Origin: Pseudogracilibacillus sp037072025
GTDB taxonomy: Bacteria; Bacillota; Bacilli; Bacillales; Amphibacillaceae
Direction: 5' to 3'
Assembly (NCBI RefSeq): GCF_037072025.1
Contig: NZ_JAXHDD010000001.1
Coordinates: 62,001-126,000 of the forward strand
DNA: 64,000 bases
The notes beneath the pieces were generated by a model. The model was given only the letters and a program-made list of their open reading frames with translations. It searched no databases and was not told where the DNA came from. The first letter of the stretch is position 1, and each line of letters opens with the position of its first letter. The position numbers were made by a program, and so were the translations under genes. Below are positions 8,866 to 17,550 of the stretch, one piece after another.

Positions 8866-8893
8866 AGTATACACCTTTAAGTCAATTATGCAA
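8866..8893 (-). promoter_or_regulatory. Candidate sigma A promoter of gudB
   Basis: On the minus strand TTGCAT (8888-8893), a 16-bp spacer, then TATACT (8866-8871), about 57 bp before the gudB ATG. No operator was recognised. Confidence 0.45.
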
Positions 8894-8947
8894 TTGAAAA
8901 TTACTTGAAACGATTGATTTATCAGCCAAAAGGTAATGGACTACAAT

Positions 8948-9874
8948 TTAATTGACTGTTAATTGTACTAGAGTCTCAATCATTTCATTATAAGAAATAT
9001 TGTTTGTGCGTGCAGAATCAGGAAAAAGACTCGTCGGTGTCATACCAGGTAAAGTATTCACTTCTAATATATACGGTACTCCTTCATCTGTTAATAAAAA
9101 ATCTGCTCTGGAGTATGTTTCACAACCTAACACTTGATGTGCCTTGACCGCAAAATTTTTTATTTTTGTTGTAAGCTCCTCACTAATTTGTGCAGGAATT
9201 ATATGTTCACTGCCACCTTCAGCATATTTTGATTCATAATCATACAATTCATTTTTGGGGATGATTTCAATAATCGGTAAAGCAATTTCCTCATTCATTT
9301 TTCCCAATACAGGAACGGTTAACTCTTTTCCTTTGATAAATTGTTCAACTAAAATAAACTCATCACTTTGAACAGCTTTTTTAATTGCCTGTTCTGTCTG
9401 TTCTTTATTGATTACAATCGTAAGACCGAGTGTTGACCCTTCGCGATTTGGTTTCACAACAAACGGTAACTCAAAATTACGATGAATTTTTTCAACAAGA
9501 TCATTTATATTTGTTTGATCGGTTATTCGATATCGCTCACCTTTTGCAATTGGTATATTTACAACTTTAAATAACTGCTTTGCTTTGAATTTATCCATTG
9601 CAACAGCTGAGGCCATTACTCCAGATCCTACATAAGGAATATTTAACATATCTAACAACCCTTGTATAGATCCATCTTCTCCAAACTTACCATGAAGACC
9701 AATAAAAACTAAGTCAACGTTTAATTCAATTATTTCATGTAAACGATCGGGATGAAAGTCAATTCCAATTACTTCATGACCATTTGCTTTTAATGCGTCT
9801 ATTATTCCCTTACTTGATGAAATAGAAACATCTCGCTCTTTTGAAACCCCACCATAAAGGACAGCTATTTTCAA
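8948..9874 (-). CDS. ddl: D-alanine--D-alanine ligase
   Basis: ATP-grasp enzyme making the D-Ala-D-Ala dipeptide of peptidoglycan precursors. The product is 308 residues, the DdlB-like length. Seen are KIAVLYGGVSKERDVS at the start, GLHGKFGEDGSIQG, the ATP-binding VVKPNREGSTLG, and the C-terminal EVNTLPGMT. The start is placed at TTG 9874: AGGAGTG lies about 7 nt upstream, and homologues begin MKIAVLYGG. A GTG at 9883 is also in frame but overlaps the ribosome site. The gene stands alone between gudB and the ypb cluster, which is not its place in B. subtilis. Confidence 0.93.
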   Translation of the reverse strand: MKIAVLYGGVSKERDVSISSSKGIIDALKANGHEVIGIDFHPDRLHEIIELNVDLVFIGLHGKFGEDGSIQGLLDMLNIPYVGSGVMASAVAMDKFKAKQLFKVVNIPIAKGERYRITDQTNINDLVEKIHRNFELPFVVKPNREGSTLGLTIVINKEQTEQAIKKAVQSDEFILVEQFIKGKELTVPVLGKMNEEIALPIIEIIPKNELYDYESKYAEGGSEHIIPAQISEELTTKIKNFAVKAHQVLGCETYSRADFLLTDEGVPYILEVNTLPGMTPTSLFPDSARTNNISYNEMIETLVQLTVN

Positions 9875-9984
9875 CGTGTCCACTCCTAACCTATTTATAA
9901 TTTATTTATTCTTTATTTCATAATATCATTTTTTTAAACTCTCTACTATAGTAGTATATGACCGGATGAAGCAATCGTACTATT

Positions 9985-10764
9985 TTATTGTAAAGAAACT
10001 ACATGGCATTCAGCTCTAGTTCCTAAACGTAATGGTAGCATCGTGTACCCATATCCTTCTGAAATAATAACTGTTGAACCTTGATACGAAAATGTGCCTC
10101 CTTTTTTATAAAATCCAAAACCAAAGATCCTAATTTGTCCACCGTGAGTATGACCGGCGAAAATCACATTAATTTGTTTTTTAACTGCTTCATTTAATTC
10201 ATAAAAAGCGCTAGGCTTATGTGTACACAACATTGTGAAATTATCTTTTAACTCATTCCAATTAACTGAATGTTCCACATATTGGTCTTCATAATATTTT
10301 AATCCAATCAGATTTATTTTTTCATTACCTTTGTAAACAGGAACTATTGTATCTTCTAAAATTATCACATTTTCTTTCTCTAAAATATGTTTCATTTTAT
10401 TTATATTTGTTTCAAAATCATTGTTCCCCCAGACAAAATATATGGGAGCCCTCAACTTTTTCAGTTTAATGATATTTTGTCGCATTCTTTCTAAAGGTAC
10501 GCCACGTTCAATTAAGTCTCCTCCAATAATAATGAGGTTGATAGGTTGATTAATTTTTTCAATCGTAGACTCTTTAATTCTTCTTCTGTGTATATCTGAT
10601 ATGAAAAAAATATTAAAACCTCTAAATGAGTCCGGGATTTCTTGAAGTACTATTGATTCATAGACAATATGATCGTTGTGGGCTTTAAAACACATATAGC
10701 CTAAGAAACTTACACTAATAAATAAAATAGTCAAATAAACGACGAACAATTTTAAAGCCCCCAT
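9985..10764 (-). CDS. ypbG: Membrane-anchored metallophosphoesterase (YpbG-like)
   Basis: Calcineurin-type phosphoesterase with one N-terminal membrane segment (residues about 5-25). Metal-binding motifs are visible in order: SDIHR, GGDLIERG, WGNND, and GHTHGGQ. The substrate is unknown. Order with the ypbE-like gene, ypbD, recQ and ypbB matches the B. subtilis ypb cluster. The ATG at 10764 lacks a clear ribosome site; a TTG five codons downstream, about 8 nt after GGGGG, could be the real start. SDIHRRR deviates slightly from the usual SDIHxG. Confidence 0.82.
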   Translation of the reverse strand: MGALKLFVVYLTILFISVSFLGYMCFKAHNDHIVYESIVLQEIPDSFRGFNIFFISDIHRRRIKESTIEKINQPINLIIIGGDLIERGVPLERMRQNIIKLKKLRAPIYFVWGNNDFETNINKMKHILEKENVIILEDTIVPVYKGNEKINLIGLKYYEDQYVEHSVNWNELKDNFTMLCTHKPSAFYELNEAVKKQINVIFAGHTHGGQIRIFGFGFYKKGGTFSYQGSTVIISEGYGYTMLPLRLGTRAECHVVSLQ

Positions 10765-10770
10765 TCCGGG

Positions 10771-11070
10771 TTAACTGAAAAATAAAAGAATTTGTTCCCC
10801 TGCAATAATATAGATAATACCGATAATAATAACTAAAATTAATAATACACTTAGCAACCTTGTAAAAGGAGAACCTAAATGAATATATAACTTTCGTTTC
10901 GGTGTTTTATGTACCTCACTCCTTGGAGGGAGATTTAATACGTCGACTTCGATAAAATCATCTGTCGAGTCTTTCGTCTCATTAGCTTTATTTTCTTCCG
11001 ATTGATTTACCACTTCAGCAAATAATTGAGATAATTTTTCCGCCTGATTTTCCTCATGGTCAAGTTTCAA
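10771..11070 (-). CDS. Small acidic membrane protein, YpbE-like N-terminus without LysM
   Basis: About 99 residues: an acidic, probably cytoplasmic N-terminal half containing VDVLNLPPRSEVH, a basic stretch, and one membrane segment near the C-terminus (LLSVLLILVIIIGIIYII). It sits between ypbG and ypbD, where B. subtilis has ypbE, whose product continues into a LysM domain after its membrane segment. Here the frame stops about ten residues past the membrane segment, so there is no peptidoglycan-binding part. The start is taken as TTG 11070, about 7 nt after GAGGTG; a GTG at 11085 overlaps the upstream gene. Function unknown. Confidence 0.7.
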   Translation of the reverse strand: MKLDHEENQAEKLSQLFAEVVNQSEENKANETKDSTDDFIEVDVLNLPPRSEVHKTPKRKLYIHLGSPFTRLLSVLLILVIIIGIIYIIAGEQILLFFS

Positions 11071-11081
11071 AAGAAAGCACC

Positions 11082-11648
11082 TCACTTTTTATATTTCATA
11101 AATAGTCCAAGTAAAAAATCGACAACAAAATGAAATGCAATAACTACATATAAGTTTTTCGTTAATTCAAAAACATACCCAAGATAGAAACTAATTATGA
11201 TAACTAAAACTAAAAGAACAGGTTTTTTTAGATAACGAAAATGAACGAGGACGAATAAAGCGCTAGCAAATATATAGCCAAATGATGTTTGAATTACTCC
11301 TCGAAACAGAAATTCTTCTGAAATCGCAACAACAATGGCAATGAGAAATATGTTTCCGATCGATTGATTTTTGAAAACTTTTTCATTGATACCACCGTCA
11401 TCAAAGTAACGACTAGGTAAAAACAGATACAAAACTATCTCGATTACGACAATTATTATCGCCGAAAATATACCAAAAAGTAATATCGCTTTCCCATCTA
11501 CCGAAAAATAAAGAAACCAATCTGCAATATGATCAAATAAAAAATAACTTAAAAAAATACTAAGTAAAAAAAAGCAGCTTTGTGTTAATAGTAATTGATT
11601 CTTAACTTCTTCAGCGGACATGTTTTTTATAATTTCTGATTGTTTCAT
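11082..11648 (-). CDS. ypbD: CPBP-family intramembrane protease (YpbD-like)
   Basis: Integral membrane protein of 188 residues with several hydrophobic segments. The Abi/CPBP motifs are present: EEFLFRG (motif 1), VHFRY (motif 2), and AFHFVVD (motif 3), which form the metal site in this Rce1-like family. Substrates are unknown. It begins 1 nt after the recQ stop, so it is translationally linked to recQ. Order is as in B. subtilis. Confidence 0.87.
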   Translation of the reverse strand: MKQSEIIKNMSAEEVKNQLLLTQSCFFLLSIFLSYFLFDHIADWFLYFSVDGKAILLFGIFSAIIIVVIEIVLYLFLPSRYFDDGGINEKVFKNQSIGNIFLIAIVVAISEEFLFRGVIQTSFGYIFASALFVLVHFRYLKKPVLLVLVIIISFYLGYVFELTKNLYVVIAFHFVVDFLLGLFMKYKK

Positions 11649-11649
11649 A

Positions 11650-13200
11650 TCATTCCCCTATTAATAATAAATCTGCCAATTGATGTTGCCAAGATAAATT
11701 ATTTATTTTTTCCTTTTTAATCGGATTAAGTGATTTTTCCCATTCTTCAAATGAAAAACCACAATTACTACAACATTGCGTATCTTTTTTGGGAACTTTA
11801 TGTTGAAAACTCTTATATAGTTCTTTTCGGAGACAATCTTTCGACTTCAACCAATTAATCAGCTCTTCCAAACGTTCATATTTTAAATTTCTTCTTATTA
11901 TACAAAAACGATTAATTTTTTGAAATATTTCCTGCCAGTATTTATTATCAAATTGAATCATATTCTCTTTTATCATACCATGTGATTCAAATTGATAGTG
12001 TAAAAATCTCCATTTAATGATAGGTAGTTGAAAAATTTCTTCTAGCTTATCGTCACTAGTGGGGATAATCGTTTTCCCCTTTTGATAAAGTAAATAAAGC
12101 TGATTCATTACAAAAGCAATTTCATTATTTGTAGGCAGTTCATTTTCAATTATTTGTAACGGAACATGAATATCCCCTTCCTTATATAAAAGTATACTTA
12201 GACTTTCTTTTCCATCTCTTCCGGCTCTCCCAATCTCTTGAATATAGGATTCAATTTGTGTCGGTAGATGATAGTGAATGACAATCCGAATATTTGTTTT
12301 ATTAATTCCCATTCCAAATGCACTTGTACAACAAATGACATCTAATTGTTCATTCATAAATTGTTGTTGAATTTTTAGTCGATCATTGTTTTCCATACCT
12401 CCATGGTAATAAGCAATTTTTTTATCTTGAATTCTTTGCGACAGTATCGAAGCTATTTTTTCAGTTAATTTTCTGCTGGAAAAATAAACAATTGTAGGTT
12501 GTTGATAAGTTGAAATAAGTGAACTTAAATGGTTTAGTTTATCATCTTCGGATCCATTTACACGATAAAGCAACAAAGAAATATTTTCCCTGTCCATTGG
12601 ATAAATATGACGTTTCATCTCTTGACGATCCAAACTGATTATAATATCCTGTTGTACTTCTGGAGTTGCTGTACCTGTTAATGCTAAAATTGGTGGGTTT
12701 CCTAGACCTTGTATTACATTGGTTAATCGTAAATAGTCTGGTCTAAAATCATGACCCCATTGGGAAATACAATGCGCTTCATCAATTACAACTAAACTCA
12801 CTTCGGTTTTTTGCAACTTTCTAATAAATTCTTCCTGTTGCAGAAGTTCTGGTGAAACATATATAAGTTTATAATATGATAATCGGGATAAAATCCTTCT
12901 ACGTTCTTCTTTATTTTGAAAACTATGTATTGCCACAACCTCTTTATAGTAATAAGATTTAACTTGCCTTACTTGATCAATCATTAAAGAAATGAGTGGT
13001 GAGACTACAATAGTTACCCCTGGGAGCATGATTGCAGGTAACTGATAACAAAGTGATTTCCCAGAACCTGTTCTTAAAATTCCTAAAACATCATTTCCTT
13101 TTAAAATATCCGTAATAATTTCCTTTTGCCCCTCTTGAAAATTGTCATGCTTAAAAACTTTTCGCAAATAAGTATGTAAATCTTTATCGTTTTGATCCAT
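11650..13200 (-). CDS. recQ: ATP-dependent DNA helicase, RecQ/RecS short form
   Basis: 3'-5' DNA helicase of the RecQ family, in the short form paired with YpbB (RecS in B. subtilis). The 516 residues show Walker A (RTGSGKSL, about 43-50), DEAH with HCISQWGHDFRPDY, motif VI (QEIGRAGRDG), and a C-terminal cysteine cluster (C...CCSNC) for zinc. No HRDC domain follows. The ATG at 13200 is chosen because GGAAGTG lies upstream; it overlaps the ypbB end by 17 bp. Confidence 0.92.
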   Translation of the reverse strand: MDQNDKDLHTYLRKVFKHDNFQEGQKEIITDILKGNDVLGILRTGSGKSLCYQLPAIMLPGVTIVVSPLISLMIDQVRQVKSYYYKEVVAIHSFQNKEERRRILSRLSYYKLIYVSPELLQQEEFIRKLQKTEVSLVVIDEAHCISQWGHDFRPDYLRLTNVIQGLGNPPILALTGTATPEVQQDIIISLDRQEMKRHIYPMDRENISLLLYRVNGSEDDKLNHLSSLISTYQQPTIVYFSSRKLTEKIASILSQRIQDKKIAYYHGGMENNDRLKIQQQFMNEQLDVICCTSAFGMGINKTNIRIVIHYHLPTQIESYIQEIGRAGRDGKESLSILLYKEGDIHVPLQIIENELPTNNEIAFVMNQLYLLYQKGKTIIPTSDDKLEEIFQLPIIKWRFLHYQFESHGMIKENMIQFDNKYWQEIFQKINRFCIIRRNLKYERLEELINWLKSKDCLRKELYKSFQHKVPKKDTQCCSNCGFSFEEWEKSLNPIKKEKINNLSWQHQLADLLLIGE

Positions 13201-14257
13201 CGATAACACTTCCACTATTAAAATTATTTACTTGTGTTAAAACAAGACGAATTTGAAAATAACTAATATTTTCATTAACAGCTTCTTTTATATCTTTTAA
13301 TTTATAGGACTTTATACGTCTAATCGTTTGAATAATTTCTTGTTGATCGATCTCGGAGATATACGGAATTAAAGAAAAGTTTTGGTCGGATAAAGCAATT
13401 TCAACAACATGATCATAAATAGTGTTTATTTTCAAATGACGGATTTGGGCAATTTCTTCAATTGTAAATTGTTGCTCCAATAATTTGCGAGTTCTATCTG
13501 CTGATTGCGTTAGTATTATTTGTGAAAATAAATCTTTGCCAATTGAATAAAGATATGGATATTTCTGTTGTTGATTTATAATTGTCGCTAACATCAAATG
13601 AATAACATTTGTAGTGATAAGGTGGATATCTTCTTCATTCATTTGTAGTTTCTTAGCAGTTTGAGTCTCTGTAAGACCAACGATATGATAACTAGTAATT
13701 TGATCCAAAAATATAGATGGATGGTTTAAAGGTAGTTGTTTCAATATAGTCGTAAGCTCATCATATAATCTATTTAAATAGTTATCAATATCTTCTTTTA
13801 CATGTTGATAATATATTTTTACCCAATTTTCGATATCTATATTTTCGATAATAGGTATGTAAGTAAAATTTCTCTTTTTGCTATTTGTTAATACTTGAAT
13901 TAATAATAACAACCTACAAAAGAAAGTTTGATCAAATTGTCGAAAACGAAAACCGGACAAATACGCCAGGTTATTTGCAGATTGAGCAAATCTTTTTTTC
14001 CCTTTGTCTGTTATGTAATAAAAATTTGTATTTCTTGAGGGTTGAAGTAGCTTTTGTTCCACAAGTTTATTTACAAACATAAAAAAACGACGTTTAGTAA
14101 GATTCTTATAAACACCAAAATATTCGGTTAGCCTAAATAACTGAGCATCTTGAATCGTTTGAATAGATTGTTTTCCTTGCAGTAAATAATATACTGCTGA
14201 AATTGAACGCTCTTTTTGCATTTTATTTTGACAAGTTAATAATACATGTTGAAACAA
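13184..14257 (-). CDS. ypbB: RecQ-associated helix-turn-helix protein YpbB
   Basis: 357 residues with no transmembrane segment. The C-terminal third has a helix-turn-helix of the HTH_40 type (EEIAQIRHLKINTIYDHVVE), which in other bacteria is fused to RecQ-like helicases. The rest is helical and poorly conserved. Its overlap with recQ supports a joint role in DNA repair or recombination, but the biochemical function is unknown. Position immediately upstream of recQ is as in B. subtilis. Confidence 0.85.
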   Translation of the reverse strand: MFQHVLLTCQNKMQKERSISAVYYLLQGKQSIQTIQDAQLFRLTEYFGVYKNLTKRRFFMFVNKLVEQKLLQPSRNTNFYYITDKGKKRFAQSANNLAYLSGFRFRQFDQTFFCRLLLLIQVLTNSKKRNFTYIPIIENIDIENWVKIYYQHVKEDIDNYLNRLYDELTTILKQLPLNHPSIFLDQITSYHIVGLTETQTAKKLQMNEEDIHLITTNVIHLMLATIINQQQKYPYLYSIGKDLFSQIILTQSADRTRKLLEQQFTIEEIAQIRHLKINTIYDHVVEIALSDQNFSLIPYISEIDQQEIIQTIRRIKSYKLKDIKEAVNENISYFQIRLVLTQVNNFNSGSVIDGSKR

Positions 14258-14341
14258 TAACTAAGCACCCCTTTTCTAATTCAATTCTACTATAAGAATG
14301 GCTAATCTGAAATAAATAACTGTTCTTTATAATAAAAAAAT

Positions 14342-14380
14342 CCCAAATAAGGACTTTGTAAGCATAATCCATTATTCGGG
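14342..14380 (-). terminator. Terminator of the cobalamin-controlled operon
   Basis: CCCGAATAATGG on the minus strand pairs with CCTTATTTGGG (one bulge, one G-T pair) and is followed by seven T. It lies 25 bp past the ECF S-component stop. Confidence 0.75.
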
Positions 14381-14404
14381 TTAATCATTTATATATAGTA
14401 TTCA

Positions 14405-14920
14405 TTAAATTTGTTGTTGAATACAAAAGCGATCATTTGCATATTTTCTTAAAAGATGAGTTATTATCGGATATAATAAGATAATAAAAACTGCATTTCC
14501 AATTGCATGGTATGTATCAAACGGTAATCCTAAAATATAATATGGCCAAAACTTCCCTGTAACCTGGTAGGTCGTTAGTGAAATAATAAATCCATAGAAG
14601 TAGCCACTAATTATCCCAATTAATACGATAACGACAGTATGTATTTTTTTAAATACCTTTCCAAGTAATCCGCAAATAATACCAATTAATCCCCAAGTGA
14701 CAATTTGCCATACTGTCCAGATTCCCATTCCTAACAGCATATTCGAAAGGAACGTTACAATTAACGACAACAATAGAGCCGAAACGGGACCAAGTAATAT
14801 TCCACAGATAATAATTAGTGCTGTGACTGGTTGAACATTTGGTATAAAAACTACAACAGCACGACCCACTATGCCGAGTGCAGCAAAAATAGCTAATAAG
14901 GTTAATTTATACGTGTTCAA
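14405..14920 (-). CDS. ECF transporter S component, probably for cobalamin or a precursor
   Basis: 171 residues with about six membrane segments and the small-residue-rich helices typical of S components. It begins with the Ala-rich first helix (LLAIFAALGIVGRAVVVFIP), followed by NVQPVTALIIICGILLGP. The substrate is inferred, not seen: it follows a DUF4430 lipoprotein behind a cobalamin riboswitch, so a corrinoid is the best guess. No EcfA/EcfT genes are nearby, so it would share a group II energising module encoded elsewhere. It starts with TTG 14920, 4 nt after the upstream stop, with a weak GGGAA site, suggesting translational coupling. A riboflavin- or thiamine-type substrate is the main alternative. 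Confidence 0.8.
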   Translation of the reverse strand: MNTYKLTLLAIFAALGIVGRAVVVFIPNVQPVTALIIICGILLGPVSALLLSLIVTFLSNMLLGMGIWTVWQIVTWGLIGIICGLLGKVFKKIHTVVIVLIGIISGYFYGFIISLTTYQVTGKFWPYYILGLPFDTYHAIGNAVFIILLYPIITHLLRKYANDRFCIQQQI

Positions 14921-14924
14921 ACTA

Positions 14925-15347
14925 TTATTCCCATGCTTGTAAATCGAAAACTATTTTGTATCCAGCTTTTAATTCATATTCTGCTGCACCAACCATTGCC
15001 ATTTCATCATTCACAAAATACATCCATGCTTTCTCTTCTCCTTCTTCTGGAGCAACCCCATCAATGGAAGTAATAAATCCATTATCTTCTTCAATATCAT
15101 AATTTTCTTTCATAACATCCATTAAGATATCATTTTCTTCAATTGCTATTTCTTTTTCTGACAGTACTTCTTCCCCTTCATCTTTGGAAATGGTTACTGT
15201 AATAACTTCTTCTTGTACTTCTGTTGTTTCTGGAGTCGCTTCTGTTGATTCCTCTTGAGTAGGTGTTGCTGGATCATTAGAACATCCAACAGCCAATATA
15301 AGCGCTGAGAAAATAGTAAATAAAGATAACATCCATTTTTTCATCAT
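14925..15347 (-). CDS. DUF4430-domain lipoprotein, cobalamin-regulated
   Basis: 140-residue lipoprotein. The signal peptide ends in the lipobox LAVGC (Cys at about residue 21); a Thr/Glu-rich linker leads to a single DUF4430 domain (about residues 45-140) with the hallmark EEKAWMYFVND and AGYKIVFDLQ. DUF4430 is the fold shared with the C-terminal domain of vitamin B12 carriers. With the riboswitch upstream and an S component downstream, it is probably an extracytoplasmic corrinoid-binding protein. The start ATG 15347 has AAGGAG 6 nt upstream; longer readings run into the riboswitch and are rejected. Confidence 0.85.
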   Translation of the reverse strand: MMKKWMLSLFTIFSALILAVGCSNDPATPTQEESTEATPETTEVQEEVITVTISKDEGEEVLSEKEIAIEENDILMDVMKENYDIEEDNGFITSIDGVAPEEGEEKAWMYFVNDEMAMVGAAEYELKAGYKIVFDLQAWE

Positions 15348-15405
15348 TTCATTCTCCTTATCATAAAAGTGTTGTAAATTTTGGTATCTACTTTGTAGTA
15401 GAAGG

Positions 15406-15471
15406 ATACTGTGCAGTAGTGAAAATTTAAATACTACGAAATGTAGACAAGTTACAACTATTGGACAATTT
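15406..15471. repeat. Mini copy of the AAACTGTGCAGTA-end repeat family
   Basis: 66 bp with ends ATACTGTGCAGTA (15406-15418) and TATTGGACAATTT (15459-15471), the latter followed by TATGG as in all other copies. Just inside the left end it shares AGTGAAAATTTAAATACTA with the copy at 60469. It keeps both ends but has almost no interior, like an internal deletion product. It lies in the leader of the DUF4430 gene, between the riboswitch terminator and the ribosome site. Confidence 0.75.
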
Positions 15472-15524
15472 ATGGAAGTTGTGACAAGACCTATCGTTGA
15501 AAATAACCTCTGAAAAATAAAAAA

Positions 15525-15547
15525 TGCAAACACCAAGAGGGTTTGCA
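15525..15547 (-). terminator. Riboswitch expression-platform terminator
   Basis: TGCAAAC / GTTTGCA with a 9-nt loop, followed by TTTTTTATTTTT on the minus strand. It lies about 48 bp after the cobalamin aptamer and 178 bp before the DUF4430 start, so the switch most likely works by transcription termination. Confidence 0.85.
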
Positions 15548-15594
15548 TGTAAATAATGAATATAGATTGATGCCTTACCCCCGAAGCTTCAATG

Positions 15595-15782
15595 AAATTT
15601 GAAGAATTTGGCAGGTCTACTGACTTGTAATTCATCCTACTTTAGGCACCTTCCCGTACATGTACAGTGGTTTTACGCCTAGTTCGTCATTACTTACAGT
15701 TGCGAGGACAGTTCTAGATTTTCACTAGATTCCCATTTAAGTATACGATATGTATACACACCAAAGTCTCCTATCAAATTTT
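15595..15782 (-). ncRNA. Cobalamin (B12) riboswitch
   Basis: Minus-strand RNA with the conserved blocks of the cobalamin family in order: GGGAATCTAGTGAAAATC, CCTCGCAACTGTAAG, ACCACTGTACATG...GGGAAGG, and the closing B12 box AAGTCAGTAGACCTGCC. P1 is a perfect 8-bp helix AAATTTGA / TCAAATTT at the two ends. It begins just after the resE stop codon, so resE has no separate terminator in front of it. It should repress the DUF4430/ECF operon when adenosylcobalamin is plentiful. Confidence 0.93.
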
Positions 15783-15789
15783 ATCATTA

Positions 15790-17550
15790 TTACTGTGGAA
15801 TTTTAAAACTAAATGTTGTTCCTTCATTCACCTTACTTTTAACTGAAATGATTCCTTTATGCGCAGATACAATATGTTTGGCAATCGCAAGTCCTAGTCC
15901 AGTACCTTTTTTCTTGTCATTACGTGTTCGTGATTTATCTGCTTTATAAAATCTTTCAAATATAAATGAAAGATCTTCTTCAGGAATTCCAGAACCATTA
16001 TCTTCAACTTCAACATAAAAATGTTGGTCTTGAGAACGTACGAGGATATGTACATACCCTCCCGGCTTCGTATGACCAAGTGCATTGTCGATTAAGTTGG
16101 TACAAACTTGCTCAATTCGATCTTGGTCAATTGTAATCATATTCTTTTCGATCTCTTTTGTCAAACGTAATTCAATATTATATTCTTCCGCCATACCAAT
16201 AAACTTTTTGTAAATTCGACTGGTAAACTGTTCAGCATCGATAGTTTCTAAATTTAATTCTATATGTCCCGCTTCCATCCGACCAATATCTAACAACTCA
16301 TTTACGAGCCGCCCCATCCGAAGAGATTCTTCATGAATTATTTTAGCTAACTCATTTTTTTCTTCCTTTGACTCAGCGATATCATCAACAATTGCCTCAC
16401 TATATCCTTGCAATAGTGCAATTGGTGTGCGAAGCTCGTGAGAAACATTAGAAATAAAGTCTTTTCTTAATTTATCAATTTGACGTTCTTCCGTCATATC
16501 CCTTATTACTGCAACTGCACCACGAATATACGATTTATCATAGAGAGGAGTCATGATCATCACCCAATCTCTCCCTTGGAGATTCAACTCCTGTAAAACT
16601 TCTTTTTCTTCTTTAATTACCTTTTGTAATATTGATTTAACCTCGTGTGGAAGCTGATTTTCAGATTCATCCGTCGTTAAAATATTATTTTCAAAATTCC
16701 AATCCTCGATAAATTTTTTGGCGGGTGGATTAATAACAATAATTCTTCCTTCCCTTGTTAATGTGATCACTCCATCAGCCATAGAATTTACAATACTTGA
16801 AAGTTGCTCTTTCTCATGCCTTAAAGCGTCAATATGAAAGTTCAACTGTTTTCCCATTCGGTTGAATGCAATCGCCAGTTCACCTATCTCATCATGGGTT
16901 ACAACTGGGACTTTCGTATTAAACTGACCTTTAGCCAAATCAATAGCTGCTTCTCTCATACGAATGAGCGGAGCGGTAATTCTTGTTGAAAGGAAAAATG
17001 CAAAAATTGTCGTCAATACAATCGCAATTGCAGCGGCGACAAAAATAATTTTAGTCGTTTCCGCTTTTGTTTGATTAATAACGTCCAATGATTGAAAAAC
17101 GAATATAGCTCCGCCTTTTTTATCGATCGGTATACCGATTACCATTATTTCAGCTTCGTCTTCTAAAACAGTCATTTTCTCGTTATATGTTCTATGTTCC
17201 TCTACTACTTGCTTTAAATCAGGATTATTTTCAGGGGAAATCGCATCCAAATTTAACAAATGATTATTCGTCGTATTTGAAGCCCATATTTCTCCATCTT
17301 CAAAATAAATGATAACTCTACTAGTCGGATCCTTTACACTTTCGACCATTTCTCGAATCAGAGACTTTTCATCATGTTCTTCTACTACCAGCGAAATTTT
17401 TGATGCGGATTGAACTAGTGCTTTTTCCGCTTCCTGTACGTGAAATCCTTCAAAAAACTCTAACAATAAAATGGTGAGGATAAATAATACAAAAGAAACT
17501 AGCAATAAAATAGTTATTGCTAGTTTACCTACTACACTACGCCAAAACAT
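15790..17550 (-). CDS. resE: Sensor histidine kinase ResE
   Basis: Membrane sensor kinase of the ResDE system for respiration and anaerobic or nitric-oxide response. The 586 residues have TM1 (about 9-30), an extracytoplasmic region, TM2 (about 168-188), HAMP, a PAS-like region (VNSMADGVITLTREGRIIVIN), HisKA with FISNVSHELRTPIAL (phospho-His near residue 370), and a HATPase domain with DNGSGIP and GTGLGLAIAKHIV. Its ATG shares one base with the resD stop codon (TAATG). Length and architecture match B. subtilis ResE. Confidence 0.96.
   Translation of the reverse strand: MFWRSVVGKLAITILLLVSFVLFILTILLLEFFEGFHVQEAEKALVQSASKISLVVEEHDEKSLIREMVESVKDPTSRVIIYFEDGEIWASNTTNNHLLNLDAISPENNPDLKQVVEEHRTYNEKMTVLEDEAEIMVIGIPIDKKGGAIFVFQSLDVINQTKAETTKIIFVAAAIAIVLTTIFAFFLSTRITAPLIRMREAAIDLAKGQFNTKVPVVTHDEIGELAIAFNRMGKQLNFHIDALRHEKEQLSSIVNSMADGVITLTREGRIIVINPPAKKFIEDWNFENNILTTDESENQLPHEVKSILQKVIKEEKEVLQELNLQGRDWVMIMTPLYDKSYIRGAVAVIRDMTEERQIDKLRKDFISNVSHELRTPIALLQGYSEAIVDDIAESKEEKNELAKIIHEESLRMGRLVNELLDIGRMEAGHIELNLETIDAEQFTSRIYKKFIGMAEEYNIELRLTKEIEKNMITIDQDRIEQVCTNLIDNALGHTKPGGYVHILVRSQDQHFYVEVEDNGSGIPEEDLSFIFERFYKADKSRTRNDKKKGTGLGLAIAKHIVSAHKGIISVKSKVNEGTTFSFKIPQ

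Noticed and set aside
14925..15635. Longer reading of the DUF4430 protein starting at 15635
   Set aside because: The extra N-terminus is the conserved 3' strand of the cobalamin riboswitch plus the terminator; the lipoprotein signal begins at 15347 with a clear ribosome site.
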